64,000 bases of DNA from Flavipsychrobacter sp. (GTDB taxonomy: Bacteria; Bacteroidota; Bacteroidia; Chitinophagales; Chitinophagaceae), in contig JAEUVZ010000026.1 of assembly GCA_016786665.1 (NCBI GenBank), positions 47,325 to 111,324 of the forward strand. The letters are read 5' to 3'. The position numbers and the translations under genes are program-made. Positions 28,001 through 36,058 of this stretch are shown in pieces. How positions within the stretch are numbered: position 1 is the first letter of the stretch; each line of letters starts with the position of its first letter. The notes under the pieces were generated by a model that worked only from the letters and a program-made list of their open reading frames with translations, was not told where the DNA came from and did no database searches.

Positions 28001-28299
28001 CGCTTATGCGTGTAAGCCACCTGAGCGCCATTCTTCACCGGTTGCCGGAACACGATAAGGTAGCCCGCTGATGTAATGGCGCATCCTTCGTCTATCAGCA
28101 CGCGTGCGTTGTTGCCGCTGGCTATCCAGCTGAACGTCAATCCACATACTATGCCCGTACCCATCAGCTTGTTTCGGGTGTACCGCTCCTGCTGGTACAG
28201 GTAGCCGGCCAGGTCGTTCAGATGATTATATGTCAGCACCTGGTTGGGCTGAAAGAAAGGCATCTGGCTGTAAACAGGATCGATTAATTTAAGTGCCAT
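25063..28299 (-). CDS. large eCIS structural protein in the fibre slot (position of Afp13), C-terminal regulatory-like beta domain
   Basis: A 1078-residue protein with no signal peptide. The N-terminus (FFQPNQVLTYNHLNDLAGYLYQQERYTRNKLMG... GIVCGL) is recognisable as a type that recurs in eCIS and phage-like clusters of Bacteroidota, but has no assigned function. The body is long and mixed; a Cys cluster (CDCECQTDLCDG) lies near 730. The last 110 residues contain a carboxypeptidase-regulatory-like beta-sandwich: VAGVIFDEKGVPMKDARI then TDAEGKYEMTGLKAGD. It sits between the Afp12-like gene (13 bases upstream) and the tape measure (17-base overlap), the place where Afp/PVC carry their fibre. A fibre or baseplate-collar role is therefore inferred, not shown. 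Confidence 0.7.
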   Translation of the reverse strand: MALKLIDPVYSQMPFFQPNQVLTYNHLNDLAGYLYQQERYTRNKLMGTGIVCGLTFSWIASGNNARVLIDEGCAITSAGYLIVFRQPVKNGAQVAYTHKRVFGRLKDMDPFKDVANIASTTVYELITQDEYDSETLAVKSVLANNDKNGMVLVMVFDLQALNVAKCLDESCDDKGKIYDFTPRPLLVPVSVVNNLVDAASSKPYHTEPGRGHKGKESILFQHNYLYLKSMFKDGNLQEVDSLAELADVFKYPCDNSVLTAYQQTIDNLLSKFPWIFETQLNQLKGEVPALNAQTLGNLFVTRMKSVRDGDKAFVQYSYDFMRDVVDAYNELLDAVSDLVGECGGNEHVHPFHVMLGKPETYETLAAYREEKYGELNFKYRHSFVPSPIVCGQYMLYEQTLHLFKRLVRIIAGFGVNPADTTIKVISGKDYEAPIGDRAIPYYYTAASVEGVRRVWNYGLTRRNKLTLMRGYQLPIAQEELLRYDTARGNFYRIEGHIGKTGPVAKNEIDAIRRSYNLPFSVSTVSIQPQTKALTCSFPDLEEEYSYYRDRATGYLKEVLRWLEGVREVLVKVKDSGKFMPYYDSVFSSIKIMRELLEQECLDKFDYNKYKYYYVSVWNVFFEVYYLAQKENIASAIQILNTAINVMNVIFFRPIYRIWYMYKYRMAVLTAGDVSSLKILAEQSPGAEHLAGVRRGETFLMVTDQAQGGKVVADFSLPGVASCDCECQTDLCDGSQRALVSPMQKPIIMVVDYENTSANKLARTQAVYNEETDSFELELDAMGFYKGGSDIVQKVKILDSGEKEYKKLTAMWENETLILSCKTGAISDGAYALYYELRGDFDENKVKGIIYLFVRGKMKVPGGTYTVTQGDSKTYTKYYPYQLETAGKIDMKFDGPVTARTIGKLQYSVFNTPGDNEIGITSENGKPYLKVIRATSPGVENIPVILTMDGASVRSEVVLNVVPKGARMTNESVAGVIFDEKGVPMKDARIVYGDNEVITDAEGKYEMTGLKAGDVITIEKGGYKVANIQAAEGMNTEINLRKDNTVNIPGMESIKLPDFGSLAKGFNAGAINLKNEKKG

Positions 28300-28312
28300 G
28301 ATTATGTTGCAA

Positions 28313-31300
28313 TTAAAATGTTCCTAATATTGTTTGATTCAGTATTACCGGGTTATCCGTCGATGGGTTGTCGCAATCGTGCAGGTGTCCTTCAGGATAA
28401 ACGTTGGTAAGTGTATTCAGTACTTTTATAAGTGCTTTCAGTTTTACTTTCAGCACCGTCATATTCGGTTTTGTCTTTTTGTTCTCTTCAAACCACTCAT
28501 TGTAGGCTGTTTCCAACCGGTACATATCATACATGCTCACCCAGCAGAACTTAGGCAGTATATGGGCCGGCGTCTCCCGGTGGATGGTATCCTCCGCAAA
28601 TCCCCTGAAGTCCATGTTCCGGAAACGCTCGGTCCAGTAAGGCAATACGGCGCTGATGCGGAACGAATAATAATCGGTTGTGGGGCAATCGCAGTCAGGA
28701 TTCAGTTCTTTACTGAGCGGGAAAAATCCTTCATTAAGGTCGGCTAGATTAATGGTTTCCAGAACCGGCAGCGGGCGCAGCAGGAGGTGTTCTACCACGT
28801 GCATCCCTTCGTCGGCATACACTCCTTTCAATTGAGCTATGCCGGCGATCGCTTCCGCCTGCGTGGCATACACCGGGGAAACCGCATAGCTATCCGCCGC
28901 ACCGGGGGTTACCCGCACTTCTATACGGAAACCACCCACTGTGGCCCTTGCTTCTATATATGCCGCACCCACTTTAGAGTTATCCTCGCTAATGACGATC
29001 AGGGCCACCCTCTCCATCGCGGCAAAAGCCTCCGGCATGGTATCGTACTCCTGTACAGAACCCAGAATCTTACCCGGGGCGTACTTCACCTCAAACTTAA
29101 ATTTAGGCCCGGAGGCTACTACCGTAAACTTGTTCAGCACCAGGTCCCGGTTGTCATTTATGTTCATCCCCAGCATCAGGGTCGCGCGCTGGTGAAGCCC
29201 GGATGCATTGGCAGGAACGGGAATGCGGAATGTGTCATACTCCAGCGTTTCGTCTACGCTCAGCGAAGCGGGCGGCGTTGGCACCACATCGCAATTACCG
29301 GCGGAGCAGCATTTATAATATTGTCCTTTGCCGCGGTTGTAGCTGAGCACGTGATAGTTTTCCAGGAAGCTGAACTTATCAGCGGAAATCTCCGCGGCGG
29401 TCTTTCGGTCACCCCCTTCCGCCGACTGTGTCAGCGATTTAAACATCATTGCTGCATACTCGGAGAAGTTCTCGGAAAAGCGGGCCAGCAAATGATCCTG
29501 GAATCTTGCACGGCGCTCCAGGTCATCGTCTCCCGGCTCTGTTATGGCTTCCAGTTTCCGGCGGTAGTCGTTCTTCTTATTATTTACAAATGCTTTCCAT
29601 TCGGCCGCATAGGTATCAGGGTCATCAGGGTCGGCCCCGGCAGGCATCGCAAAATCGCTGAGCAAGGGAGCCGTACCATAAAAATTCAACGTCTCCGGGT
29701 CGGGCATCTGCGCGTTGGCGGGCGGATTGGCATAGTGGTATTCGTCCTCAGCATTCCGCAGGGGCACATCGTAGACCGGCTGCGAAAAATAGGTCTGGTC
29801 GGTACTGTTGCCTACCGCAAACAGGTCCTTCAATTTACTGAGCTGCGATAGGTAGTTAGCCAGCAACTGGTCAAAAAACAGCAGGTAGCCTTTCAGCTGT
29901 TTTATCTTGGCCTTGCGGGTATCGTCGGCATCCGAAGGTATGCCATCACGGTTCACCCCGTACACAAACGGCAATTCGTTCTGTACCGAGTAGTACTCTT
30001 CCAGTTGGTAACTGGTTCCCGCAGGGGGTAGTATGTCATTCAGTATCTTCAGCGATGGGTTCATCTTGGGCTTCGACAAGCCCGCCTTCAGGTCATTGTA
30101 TATCCGGTTAGCCACCTGCCTGTTTGCCAGTATAGGCATGTCGCCCTTGTAAAAAACAATCTTGGAGCGTAGCCGGTCCAGGTTCAGGTGGTAAGAGGCC
30201 GGCACGGAAATGTCCTTATTCAGATCCAGCTTCCAGAACTCACCCTCCGTTTTGGGCAGGCCATTGAAGTAGTTGGTTATCTGCAGGTACTTCACAGCTG
30301 TCACTCCTTCTATTCCCATTACCAAGTTATACAGGTCCGACACATACACTTCCCGGAACAGGGTAGACTTGCGCAGCTCTTCATCCAGCAGGAAACCGTG
30401 CTTCAATACCGGCCCTTCAAAGATCACATCCGTCGGCACACCTTTCTCTGCCAGTTCCCGGAGCAGGTAAAAGCGGACCGGTGGCGAAAAAAACGTATCT
30501 ACCAGGAAATAGATTTTCCCGAGTATGGTTTCCAGGTCTACCGTATTGTCCGTTTCTATATCGGCACATACGGCTATCTCCTGCGACGGGACTATGTTTA
30601 TTTTTATCACGTCTTCGCACAGCCCGCGGGTCTTCTGGTAGGTACAGTACACCTCATCTATAATAGCAGAGGCTTTCTGCACTTTAGCGCGGAATACGGC
30701 GAATATCTTGGCTATTATCTCCAGGCGTGCGGTTGCGTTGGCTACATTCAGTTCAGCCCACATCTGGTTCTTCAGGTCCGATAGTTTGTCGCCTGTCTGC
30801 ACCGGCTGAATGTGAAACGCTACACCGGGGATGGACACCGTAGAGGAGCCCATCTTCAGCGTCAGGTTAAACGTATTAAGCGCCGGTTTGAAGTTATCGA
30901 CGGTATAACTGGTTATTTTGCTGGCGGCTATCTTTTCAATGGATGTGGTAACACTGCTCTGCCCGGGATAGCTCTTTTCCATGCTCAGCGGAAAAATAAA
31001 GCGAACGAGCGCCTTGCGGTAACCGGTAGCATCGCGCATTTCCCAGTCGGTGCTCAGTATGTTCAAATCTCCCAGCACAGCGTCTTCTTCCAGCAGCAGG
31101 TTAAACTGGTAGAGCCCTTCTATATTCCGTGGCGTATAGCCCGACGCCGCATCGGGCCTCAGTAATATTTGCTTCTGCGGTATACTGGTACGTATATAAT
31201 AAGCGGGCCGGGTAACGGGCGCGGTACAGGGGTCGGCACCGTCATAGGGCATTATCCAGGTATTGTCCGTGTACGGCAGCACCCAGGCATTGTCCACTCC

Positions 31301-31630
31301 TTCTACATCAATGATTTTTTTGCGGATATCGTCAATGCTTACGGGGTTGCACGGAAGTATCTCGCGTGCGTTAAAGAAATCCTTGGTAGTATCACTTTGC
31401 AGGCGGGCAAGTATGTCCTCCATGGGCAGCGATGTGCGGTAAGCCAGGTCGGTCACCACGTAGCTGAGCGCTTCCATAATGGTGATACCGGGATCATGCA
31501 CGTTATAATCCGTCCATACGTCTTTGGAGAATTGCTCTATATACTTCAGGCCAAATTGACGCAGTTGTTCATAGTCCTGCGTTACAGGGCGCTTTACGTT
31601 CTTCGTTATGCCGTATTTATTCACCATCAC
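28313..31630 (-). CDS. eCIS baseplate wedge protein (Afp12-like)
   Basis: A 1105-residue protein whose N-terminus carries the wedge-protein pattern VWTDYNVHDPGITIMEALSYVVTDLAYR. The 'YNVHDPGIT' box is shared by Afp12-type baseplate components. The rest is long and variable, with several beta-rich inserts, and ends in a region with MHVVEHLLLRPL and HILPKFCWV, also typical. In Afp-like particles, Afp11 and Afp12 together form the baseplate wedge around the spike hub. The start overlaps the previous gene's stop by four bases (ATGA), indicating translational coupling. It is longer than many homologues, consistent with the expanded proteins throughout this cluster. Confidence 0.85.
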   Translation of the reverse strand: MMVNKYGITKNVKRPVTQDYEQLRQFGLKYIEQFSKDVWTDYNVHDPGITIMEALSYVVTDLAYRTSLPMEDILARLQSDTTKDFFNAREILPCNPVSIDDIRKKIIDVEGVDNAWVLPYTDNTWIMPYDGADPCTAPVTRPAYYIRTSIPQKQILLRPDAASGYTPRNIEGLYQFNLLLEEDAVLGDLNILSTDWEMRDATGYRKALVRFIFPLSMEKSYPGQSSVTTSIEKIAASKITSYTVDNFKPALNTFNLTLKMGSSTVSIPGVAFHIQPVQTGDKLSDLKNQMWAELNVANATARLEIIAKIFAVFRAKVQKASAIIDEVYCTYQKTRGLCEDVIKINIVPSQEIAVCADIETDNTVDLETILGKIYFLVDTFFSPPVRFYLLRELAEKGVPTDVIFEGPVLKHGFLLDEELRKSTLFREVYVSDLYNLVMGIEGVTAVKYLQITNYFNGLPKTEGEFWKLDLNKDISVPASYHLNLDRLRSKIVFYKGDMPILANRQVANRIYNDLKAGLSKPKMNPSLKILNDILPPAGTSYQLEEYYSVQNELPFVYGVNRDGIPSDADDTRKAKIKQLKGYLLFFDQLLANYLSQLSKLKDLFAVGNSTDQTYFSQPVYDVPLRNAEDEYHYANPPANAQMPDPETLNFYGTAPLLSDFAMPAGADPDDPDTYAAEWKAFVNNKKNDYRRKLEAITEPGDDDLERRARFQDHLLARFSENFSEYAAMMFKSLTQSAEGGDRKTAAEISADKFSFLENYHVLSYNRGKGQYYKCCSAGNCDVVPTPPASLSVDETLEYDTFRIPVPANASGLHQRATLMLGMNINDNRDLVLNKFTVVASGPKFKFEVKYAPGKILGSVQEYDTMPEAFAAMERVALIVISEDNSKVGAAYIEARATVGGFRIEVRVTPGAADSYAVSPVYATQAEAIAGIAQLKGVYADEGMHVVEHLLLRPLPVLETINLADLNEGFFPLSKELNPDCDCPTTDYYSFRISAVLPYWTERFRNMDFRGFAEDTIHRETPAHILPKFCWVSMYDMYRLETAYNEWFEENKKTKPNMTVLKVKLKALIKVLNTLTNVYPEGHLHDCDNPSTDNPVILNQTILGTF

Positions 31631-34600
31631 ACCAGCGTAATATTGTGTTTAGGAATACCGTTCTCATCATTGCCTACCGAGGTAAGTACCGACCGGGATG
31701 TGGAGGCCACCGCCGACGCGTCTTCTCCAGCGTTCAATTGCACACCATCTACCCGGTGTACTATCCTCAGGTCTTCCAGGTAGTCTACATAAGTGCGTTG
31801 CTCTATGAAGTGTACTACCTGGGAGGCGTGCAGCTTACCACCAAAGCGGATGCTTCCTGCATTGCCGTCTATCCAAGGAGAAAGGAAGGTGTGCAGATCA
31901 AAACCCAGTTGGCTTCTATATGCCAGTTGGTCCAGGCAGTCCTTTATCTTCACTTTGCATTGCACTTCTATGGTTTCGTACTGCGGGTTCACCACGTGCA
32001 GCGCTACGTGCCCGCAATGCAGGGGCTTTATGTGCTGGTTGCAACTACCTTCGTTATCCATCCCGTGTATGAAGTTCTTTATATCCGCCAGCTTTGAAGC
32101 GCTCAGGGTGGGCTGGTAAATATTGCCCGCCTGCAGGTTGGTGATAAAGGGAACGGTTACCAGCATTACATGGCCGGGCAGGTTCTCTTTATACTTCATT
32201 CTGCCCGGGTTGCCGGCAGGCACATCGCAATCAAGTGCATACCCTGTATGATTGAGGCACTTGGCCATGTACACCTCGGGAAATTCATTCAGCACCAGCC
32301 GCTCGTGGTCCCAAATGGTGATAGCACGGCGCTTGTGGCGCAGGCGTTCGGCGCTGCGTGTATAGAACGCAGCCCCATCTTCTACCTTTTTCCCCCCATA
32401 GGAGGCGTAGGGCTGCATCACTTTCTTAATAGCATTGTCTGAGCCCGCCAGCTTGGCGATTTTCCCGGCACCCAGGGCTGTGCCCAGCCTTGCCGGGTCG
32501 TTGCCTTTGTCTGCAAAGGTGGCCTTCACCGCATTGGTCTGGACTGAGAGCAGGTGTGGCAAGCCACGGGAGCCCGTTTCTATACCGGCCATTATCCAGG
32601 CCTGCCCTGCTGGGAAACGGGTAGTGGCGGTATCTATATCATTGGGGACGGTAACGGTGATGATGCCCGATTTCAGCAGGTTACCCGTGGTGTCTGCTAC
32701 CAGGTAATGAGCCAGGTCCTTCCAGCCGGTAGCCGACAGGTACCACCAGCTAACCGCCGGCGGGTCAACAGAAATATCTTCAGACCCCTCATTGGCCTGT
32801 ATCAGTAAGGAAATATTCTGTGTAGGCGTTACATCAGCTATACCGATATACAACGCCGACTCAAGCTCCTTATTGGCCACATCCATGTCGGGGAGCAACT
32901 CGGTATCGCTTGCCGTCTCCTGCACACCAAAAGGCAACAAATGGAAAAACTGGCCTTGTTCCTTCTTGTACTGTCCATCCAAGTAGATATCCTGGCTGGC
33001 GGTGTAGCCCAGTTGCAGGCTCTCCAATACAGGTACGTAAGGTTGGTTGGGTATCGTGTTCAATGTGTGCCGGGCATTAAAGGCCACCGTCTGCTGGGCG
33101 AAAAGCTGCGGCCATACACCATTGCCAAAACCCAACACGGGCGCTCGCAGCACTAAACGCACAAATCCGTTTTGCGATTGTGCGGTGTAGGCTTCCGACC
33201 CGGCTGAGTAGCTGTCGGGCGTATCGAGCGCTTTCGCTAGATTAGACACAGCCGGGCTGATAGATACCGAAGCATTGTTTATGAAAGCGGCGCTGCTGTT
33301 AAGGGACTTCCAGCCCTTGTTGCGCAGCAGGTCAACGCTAACCCTAAAATCGGCGTTGGAACTAATTCCGATATAGTTTGTTGTAGTAGTGGCGTGTTCT
33401 CTTCTATAGGCATAGTGTGTTGCCAGGTTGGTGTAGTTCAGCCAGTTCAGCGACAAGCGGACCGATGACACCATCTTATGCGCCAATTCGGCGTGGCCAA
33501 TGTAGAACGGCGAACCTATCTTAGGCACCGGGCCAAACAACTGTACCGGCTTGGAACTGTCTACCTCACCAAATTCATTGGCCAGCGAGAAATTAGCTAA
33601 CTGGTTTACATCTGTTATTACGGTAATCCTGGAAAGAGAAATATCCTTCATCTTTTCAAAAGCCCCGTCATTGGCATCCCCTTGCACCAGCACAAATTTC
33701 ATCACGGGGTATCTGGTATCCAGGCCGCCATCACACACCTTAGCATCGTAGCCCACCATAGGTTTATAATGCAATGGCAGGGCAATCCGTATAGTGAATG
33801 TACGGTTGGCGGCATTACGCAAAAAGGTCAGGGTGCAATTCTCCGTAACTCCGTTCTCGTTATAAATAACTTCTTCCCATTGCTTTTCACCGGAATAGTG
33901 AAGTTTCAGGTGCCGCATAACCGCGGTAGCATCCAGCAAGGCCGCGCGGGCATATCCTGCATCATCGGTCTTAAACACAAAATCAATGGTTCGCACCCCT
34001 TCTGTCAGGTGCAGCGCGGGAGAAGCGATACAGAAGCCCAGTACGGCATCGGACAGGTTGTTCCCGAATGCCTTCCACGAGGTATCAGCTCCGGTAAAGG
34101 AAGCCCCCTGCCCGTCTGCGCTGTTCACGACGGGTGCCGCGTAAAAGCGCTTAACGGCACCACTGTTGCCCATGGGCTCCAGGTGAACCGCTTTCAGCCC
34201 GGTTACCTGCGCCTGGCTGATAGTCACATCGTTATCGGTTTTGTAAAGAAGCGCCTTCCCTGTTGCGTCCTTTCCTCCCTGCAGCTCTGTACCTGCGGGA
34301 ACCAGGTGTGTGCTTACGTTGCGGGCCGCCTCAAAAATAATATGAGCTGAGTCAGGCGTAGCCGGAGCGGGCTGTATCTGCAATACCCTGTTGTAATAAT
34401 ACTCCAGGTGCTTGCGGGTAAACCCATTCATGTCTTCCTGCAGCAGGCCGAACATTTTCACAAAAGCAAGCAGCAGCCCATGATGGCCAAAGTGCGCCGA
34501 CTGGTGCTCCAGGCTTTGCTGTAAATAAGCACCCGCGGTGGCTATGATGCGCGCGTACGCCTCAAAGGCCCTCTTGAATATCTGCTTCAGCTGTATGATG

Positions 34601-35358
34601 GAATAATCCACCCGGTCTTGCTGATTGGACAGGCCTTGTCCATAGAAGCTGGTTGCATCCTGGAGGGTATCAGCGGCCAGGGTAGCTTTATACGCGCTCC
34701 ATGTAGCGGCCAGCGGATAGCTATCTGCGTCTATCCATACGTTGTCAAAGGTACCCGCCAACACTGACTGGCCATAGCTGAACTTGAATTCATCTTCTGT
34801 AGCAGGAGTAGGTTGATACAGGTTGGCCGATGGTATAAAGGTACCCGCCTTCAGGTACGCCGCCGCGGCCTGCCGGAAGTCGGACACAAGGTTGTTCTTT
34901 ATCTCTGTATGCAGTGCCGTGCGCAGCGGCATGTATACCGGCACCGAAGAAAGGAAGCCATCTATGTTCCGGTAGAGCGAGAACAGGATGTCCCACAGTA
35001 CCCGGTAAGCTTCGTTTCGGAGAGCGGTGGTACTACCGCTTTCGTATAGGTTCGCATATTTGTAAAAGGTGATATTGGGCAGCGCCTGCTCCGTAACGGA
35101 TATTCCCGCGTAGTTAAATGCCTCATCGGAAAGGATGAGCGGGGTCCAGTCTCCATCTATCGCGTAGCCGCTCTGTCCTGCTTCTGGAATTTTGTAGTAG
35201 TTTATCAGCTTTGCATACCCGCCTATAAATACCAGCAGGTCCGCCACCGAACGCTCGTCCGGCAGCACATAAGAAGGACTCAGTGCCGCAAGCATGCGTT
35301 CATCGTGCCGGGTACCGGGGATGAAGAGCTCATTCTTTTTAAAGCAGTTGTCACTCAT
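31627..35358 (-). CDS. eCIS baseplate wedge protein (Afp11-like)
   Basis: A 1243-residue protein occupying the Afp11 position between gp25 and the Afp12-like gene. Family-like features are the N-terminal ERSVADLLVFIGGYAKLINYY, the FGHHGLLLAFVKMFGLLQEDMNGFTRKHLEYYYNRVL block, and the C-terminal baseplate-J-like segment ERLRHKRRAITIWDHERLVLNEFPEVYMAKCLNH with a following CKVKIKD strand. The wedge connects hub and sheath in the baseplate. It overlaps its neighbours by four bases on both sides, so gp25, this protein and the Afp12-like protein are translated as a coupled set. No signal peptide or membrane segment is seen. Confidence 0.83.
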   Translation of the reverse strand: MSDNCFKKNELFIPGTRHDERMLAALSPSYVLPDERSVADLLVFIGGYAKLINYYKIPEAGQSGYAIDGDWTPLILSDEAFNYAGISVTEQALPNITFYKYANLYESGSTTALRNEAYRVLWDILFSLYRNIDGFLSSVPVYMPLRTALHTEIKNNLVSDFRQAAAAYLKAGTFIPSANLYQPTPATEDEFKFSYGQSVLAGTFDNVWIDADSYPLAATWSAYKATLAADTLQDATSFYGQGLSNQQDRVDYSIIQLKQIFKRAFEAYARIIATAGAYLQQSLEHQSAHFGHHGLLLAFVKMFGLLQEDMNGFTRKHLEYYYNRVLQIQPAPATPDSAHIIFEAARNVSTHLVPAGTELQGGKDATGKALLYKTDNDVTISQAQVTGLKAVHLEPMGNSGAVKRFYAAPVVNSADGQGASFTGADTSWKAFGNNLSDAVLGFCIASPALHLTEGVRTIDFVFKTDDAGYARAALLDATAVMRHLKLHYSGEKQWEEVIYNENGVTENCTLTFLRNAANRTFTIRIALPLHYKPMVGYDAKVCDGGLDTRYPVMKFVLVQGDANDGAFEKMKDISLSRITVITDVNQLANFSLANEFGEVDSSKPVQLFGPVPKIGSPFYIGHAELAHKMVSSVRLSLNWLNYTNLATHYAYRREHATTTTNYIGISSNADFRVSVDLLRNKGWKSLNSSAAFINNASVSISPAVSNLAKALDTPDSYSAGSEAYTAQSQNGFVRLVLRAPVLGFGNGVWPQLFAQQTVAFNARHTLNTIPNQPYVPVLESLQLGYTASQDIYLDGQYKKEQGQFFHLLPFGVQETASDTELLPDMDVANKELESALYIGIADVTPTQNISLLIQANEGSEDISVDPPAVSWWYLSATGWKDLAHYLVADTTGNLLKSGIITVTVPNDIDTATTRFPAGQAWIMAGIETGSRGLPHLLSVQTNAVKATFADKGNDPARLGTALGAGKIAKLAGSDNAIKKVMQPYASYGGKKVEDGAAFYTRSAERLRHKRRAITIWDHERLVLNEFPEVYMAKCLNHTGYALDCDVPAGNPGRMKYKENLPGHVMLVTVPFITNLQAGNIYQPTLSASKLADIKNFIHGMDNEGSCNQHIKPLHCGHVALHVVNPQYETIEVQCKVKIKDCLDQLAYRSQLGFDLHTFLSPWIDGNAGSIRFGGKLHASQVVHFIEQRTYVDYLEDLRIVHRVDGVQLNAGEDASAVASTSRSVLTSVGNDENGIPKHNITLV

Positions 35359-35762
35359 ATGTTAGTGCCTTCTTTTATATAATAAGGATACACATAGTTC
35401 GCCCTGGAGTTAGTGGCATCTACCCTGAAGTCCACGTTTATCCACATTACGCCTTCGTTGGCCTTAAAGTCTACGGTCACTCGTTCCAGCGTAATGCGTG
35501 GTTCGTAGTAGATGATAGCATCCTCCACCAGCTTTTTTATATAGGCGTCCATGGTGGTATTCATGGCGTCAAAAAGGTATTCTTTCAGGTTGCAGCCATA
35601 CTCCGGCCGCATAATGCGCTCCCCCAGCGTGGTAGAGAGCAGTATATTCAGGCTCTCCATAATGTCCTGTACGCCGGAAGACATAGCCGTGCTGCCGCTC
35701 ATGTTATCGAACGAGGGAGGGAAACTCCATCCTGTACCTATAAAGTCCAATTTGTCGTTCAT
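35355..35762 (-). CDS. gp25/Afp9-like baseplate protein
   Basis: A 135-residue member of the T4 gp25/GPW family. Visible hallmarks: LGTGWSFPP-type start (FIGTGWSFPPSFD), the run LLSTTLGERIMRPEYGCNLKEYLFD, and YYEPRITL, which holds the conserved 'EPR' core motif of gp25 needed for sheath attachment in T4 and T6SS TssE. Length is typical. It begins the coupled block of baseplate genes and overlaps the Afp11-like gene by four bases; the PAAR gene ends six bases upstream. Confidence 0.94.
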   Translation of the reverse strand: MNDKLDFIGTGWSFPPSFDNMSGSTAMSSGVQDIMESLNILLSTTLGERIMRPEYGCNLKEYLFDAMNTTMDAYIKKLVEDAIIYYEPRITLERVTVDFKANEGVMWINVDFRVDATNSRANYVYPYYIKEGTNI

Positions 35763-35768
35763 TTTCTA

Positions 35769-36047
35769 TCAGTTTATCGTTACAGTAGGGCAGCCCACTA
35801 CGGCGCTGGCCCCGCAGATACAGGTATCACCCACCCGTATTGCTGGTTTTCCGCATATCAGCACACTGGTGCTCCCCATGGTGAAGGGGCTCGTGGTAGG
35901 CTGGTGCGTATTGGGCGGAAGCACGCACACGTGCATATCGCCGGCTACTGCCGCCGGCATTCCGCCTATCATTACTGTAGCCGCGCCAGGGCCGGTAATG
36001 GCACCGCCGTGGTTGGTCGTATCTCCTACTCTCGCTGCTGCTGGCAT
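35769..36047 (-). CDS. PAAR-repeat tip protein (Afp10-like)
   Basis: A 92-residue PAAR protein with the family start MPAAARVGDTTNHGG and a second repeat PAIRVGDTCICG, plus Gly-rich turns such as VMIGGMPAAVAGD. PAAR proteins form the metal-stabilised cone sharpening the spike; candidate ligands are His13, His34 and the Cys residues at the end. It is a solitary PAAR without a toxin extension, so any cargo is carried elsewhere. It is placed between spike and gp25, 11 and 6 bases from them. Confidence 0.94.
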   Translation of the reverse strand: MPAAARVGDTTNHGGAITGPGAATVMIGGMPAAVAGDMHVCVLPPNTHQPTTSPFTMGSTSVLICGKPAIRVGDTCICGASAVVGCPTVTIN

Positions 36048-36058
36048 GTGCTCTTTTA

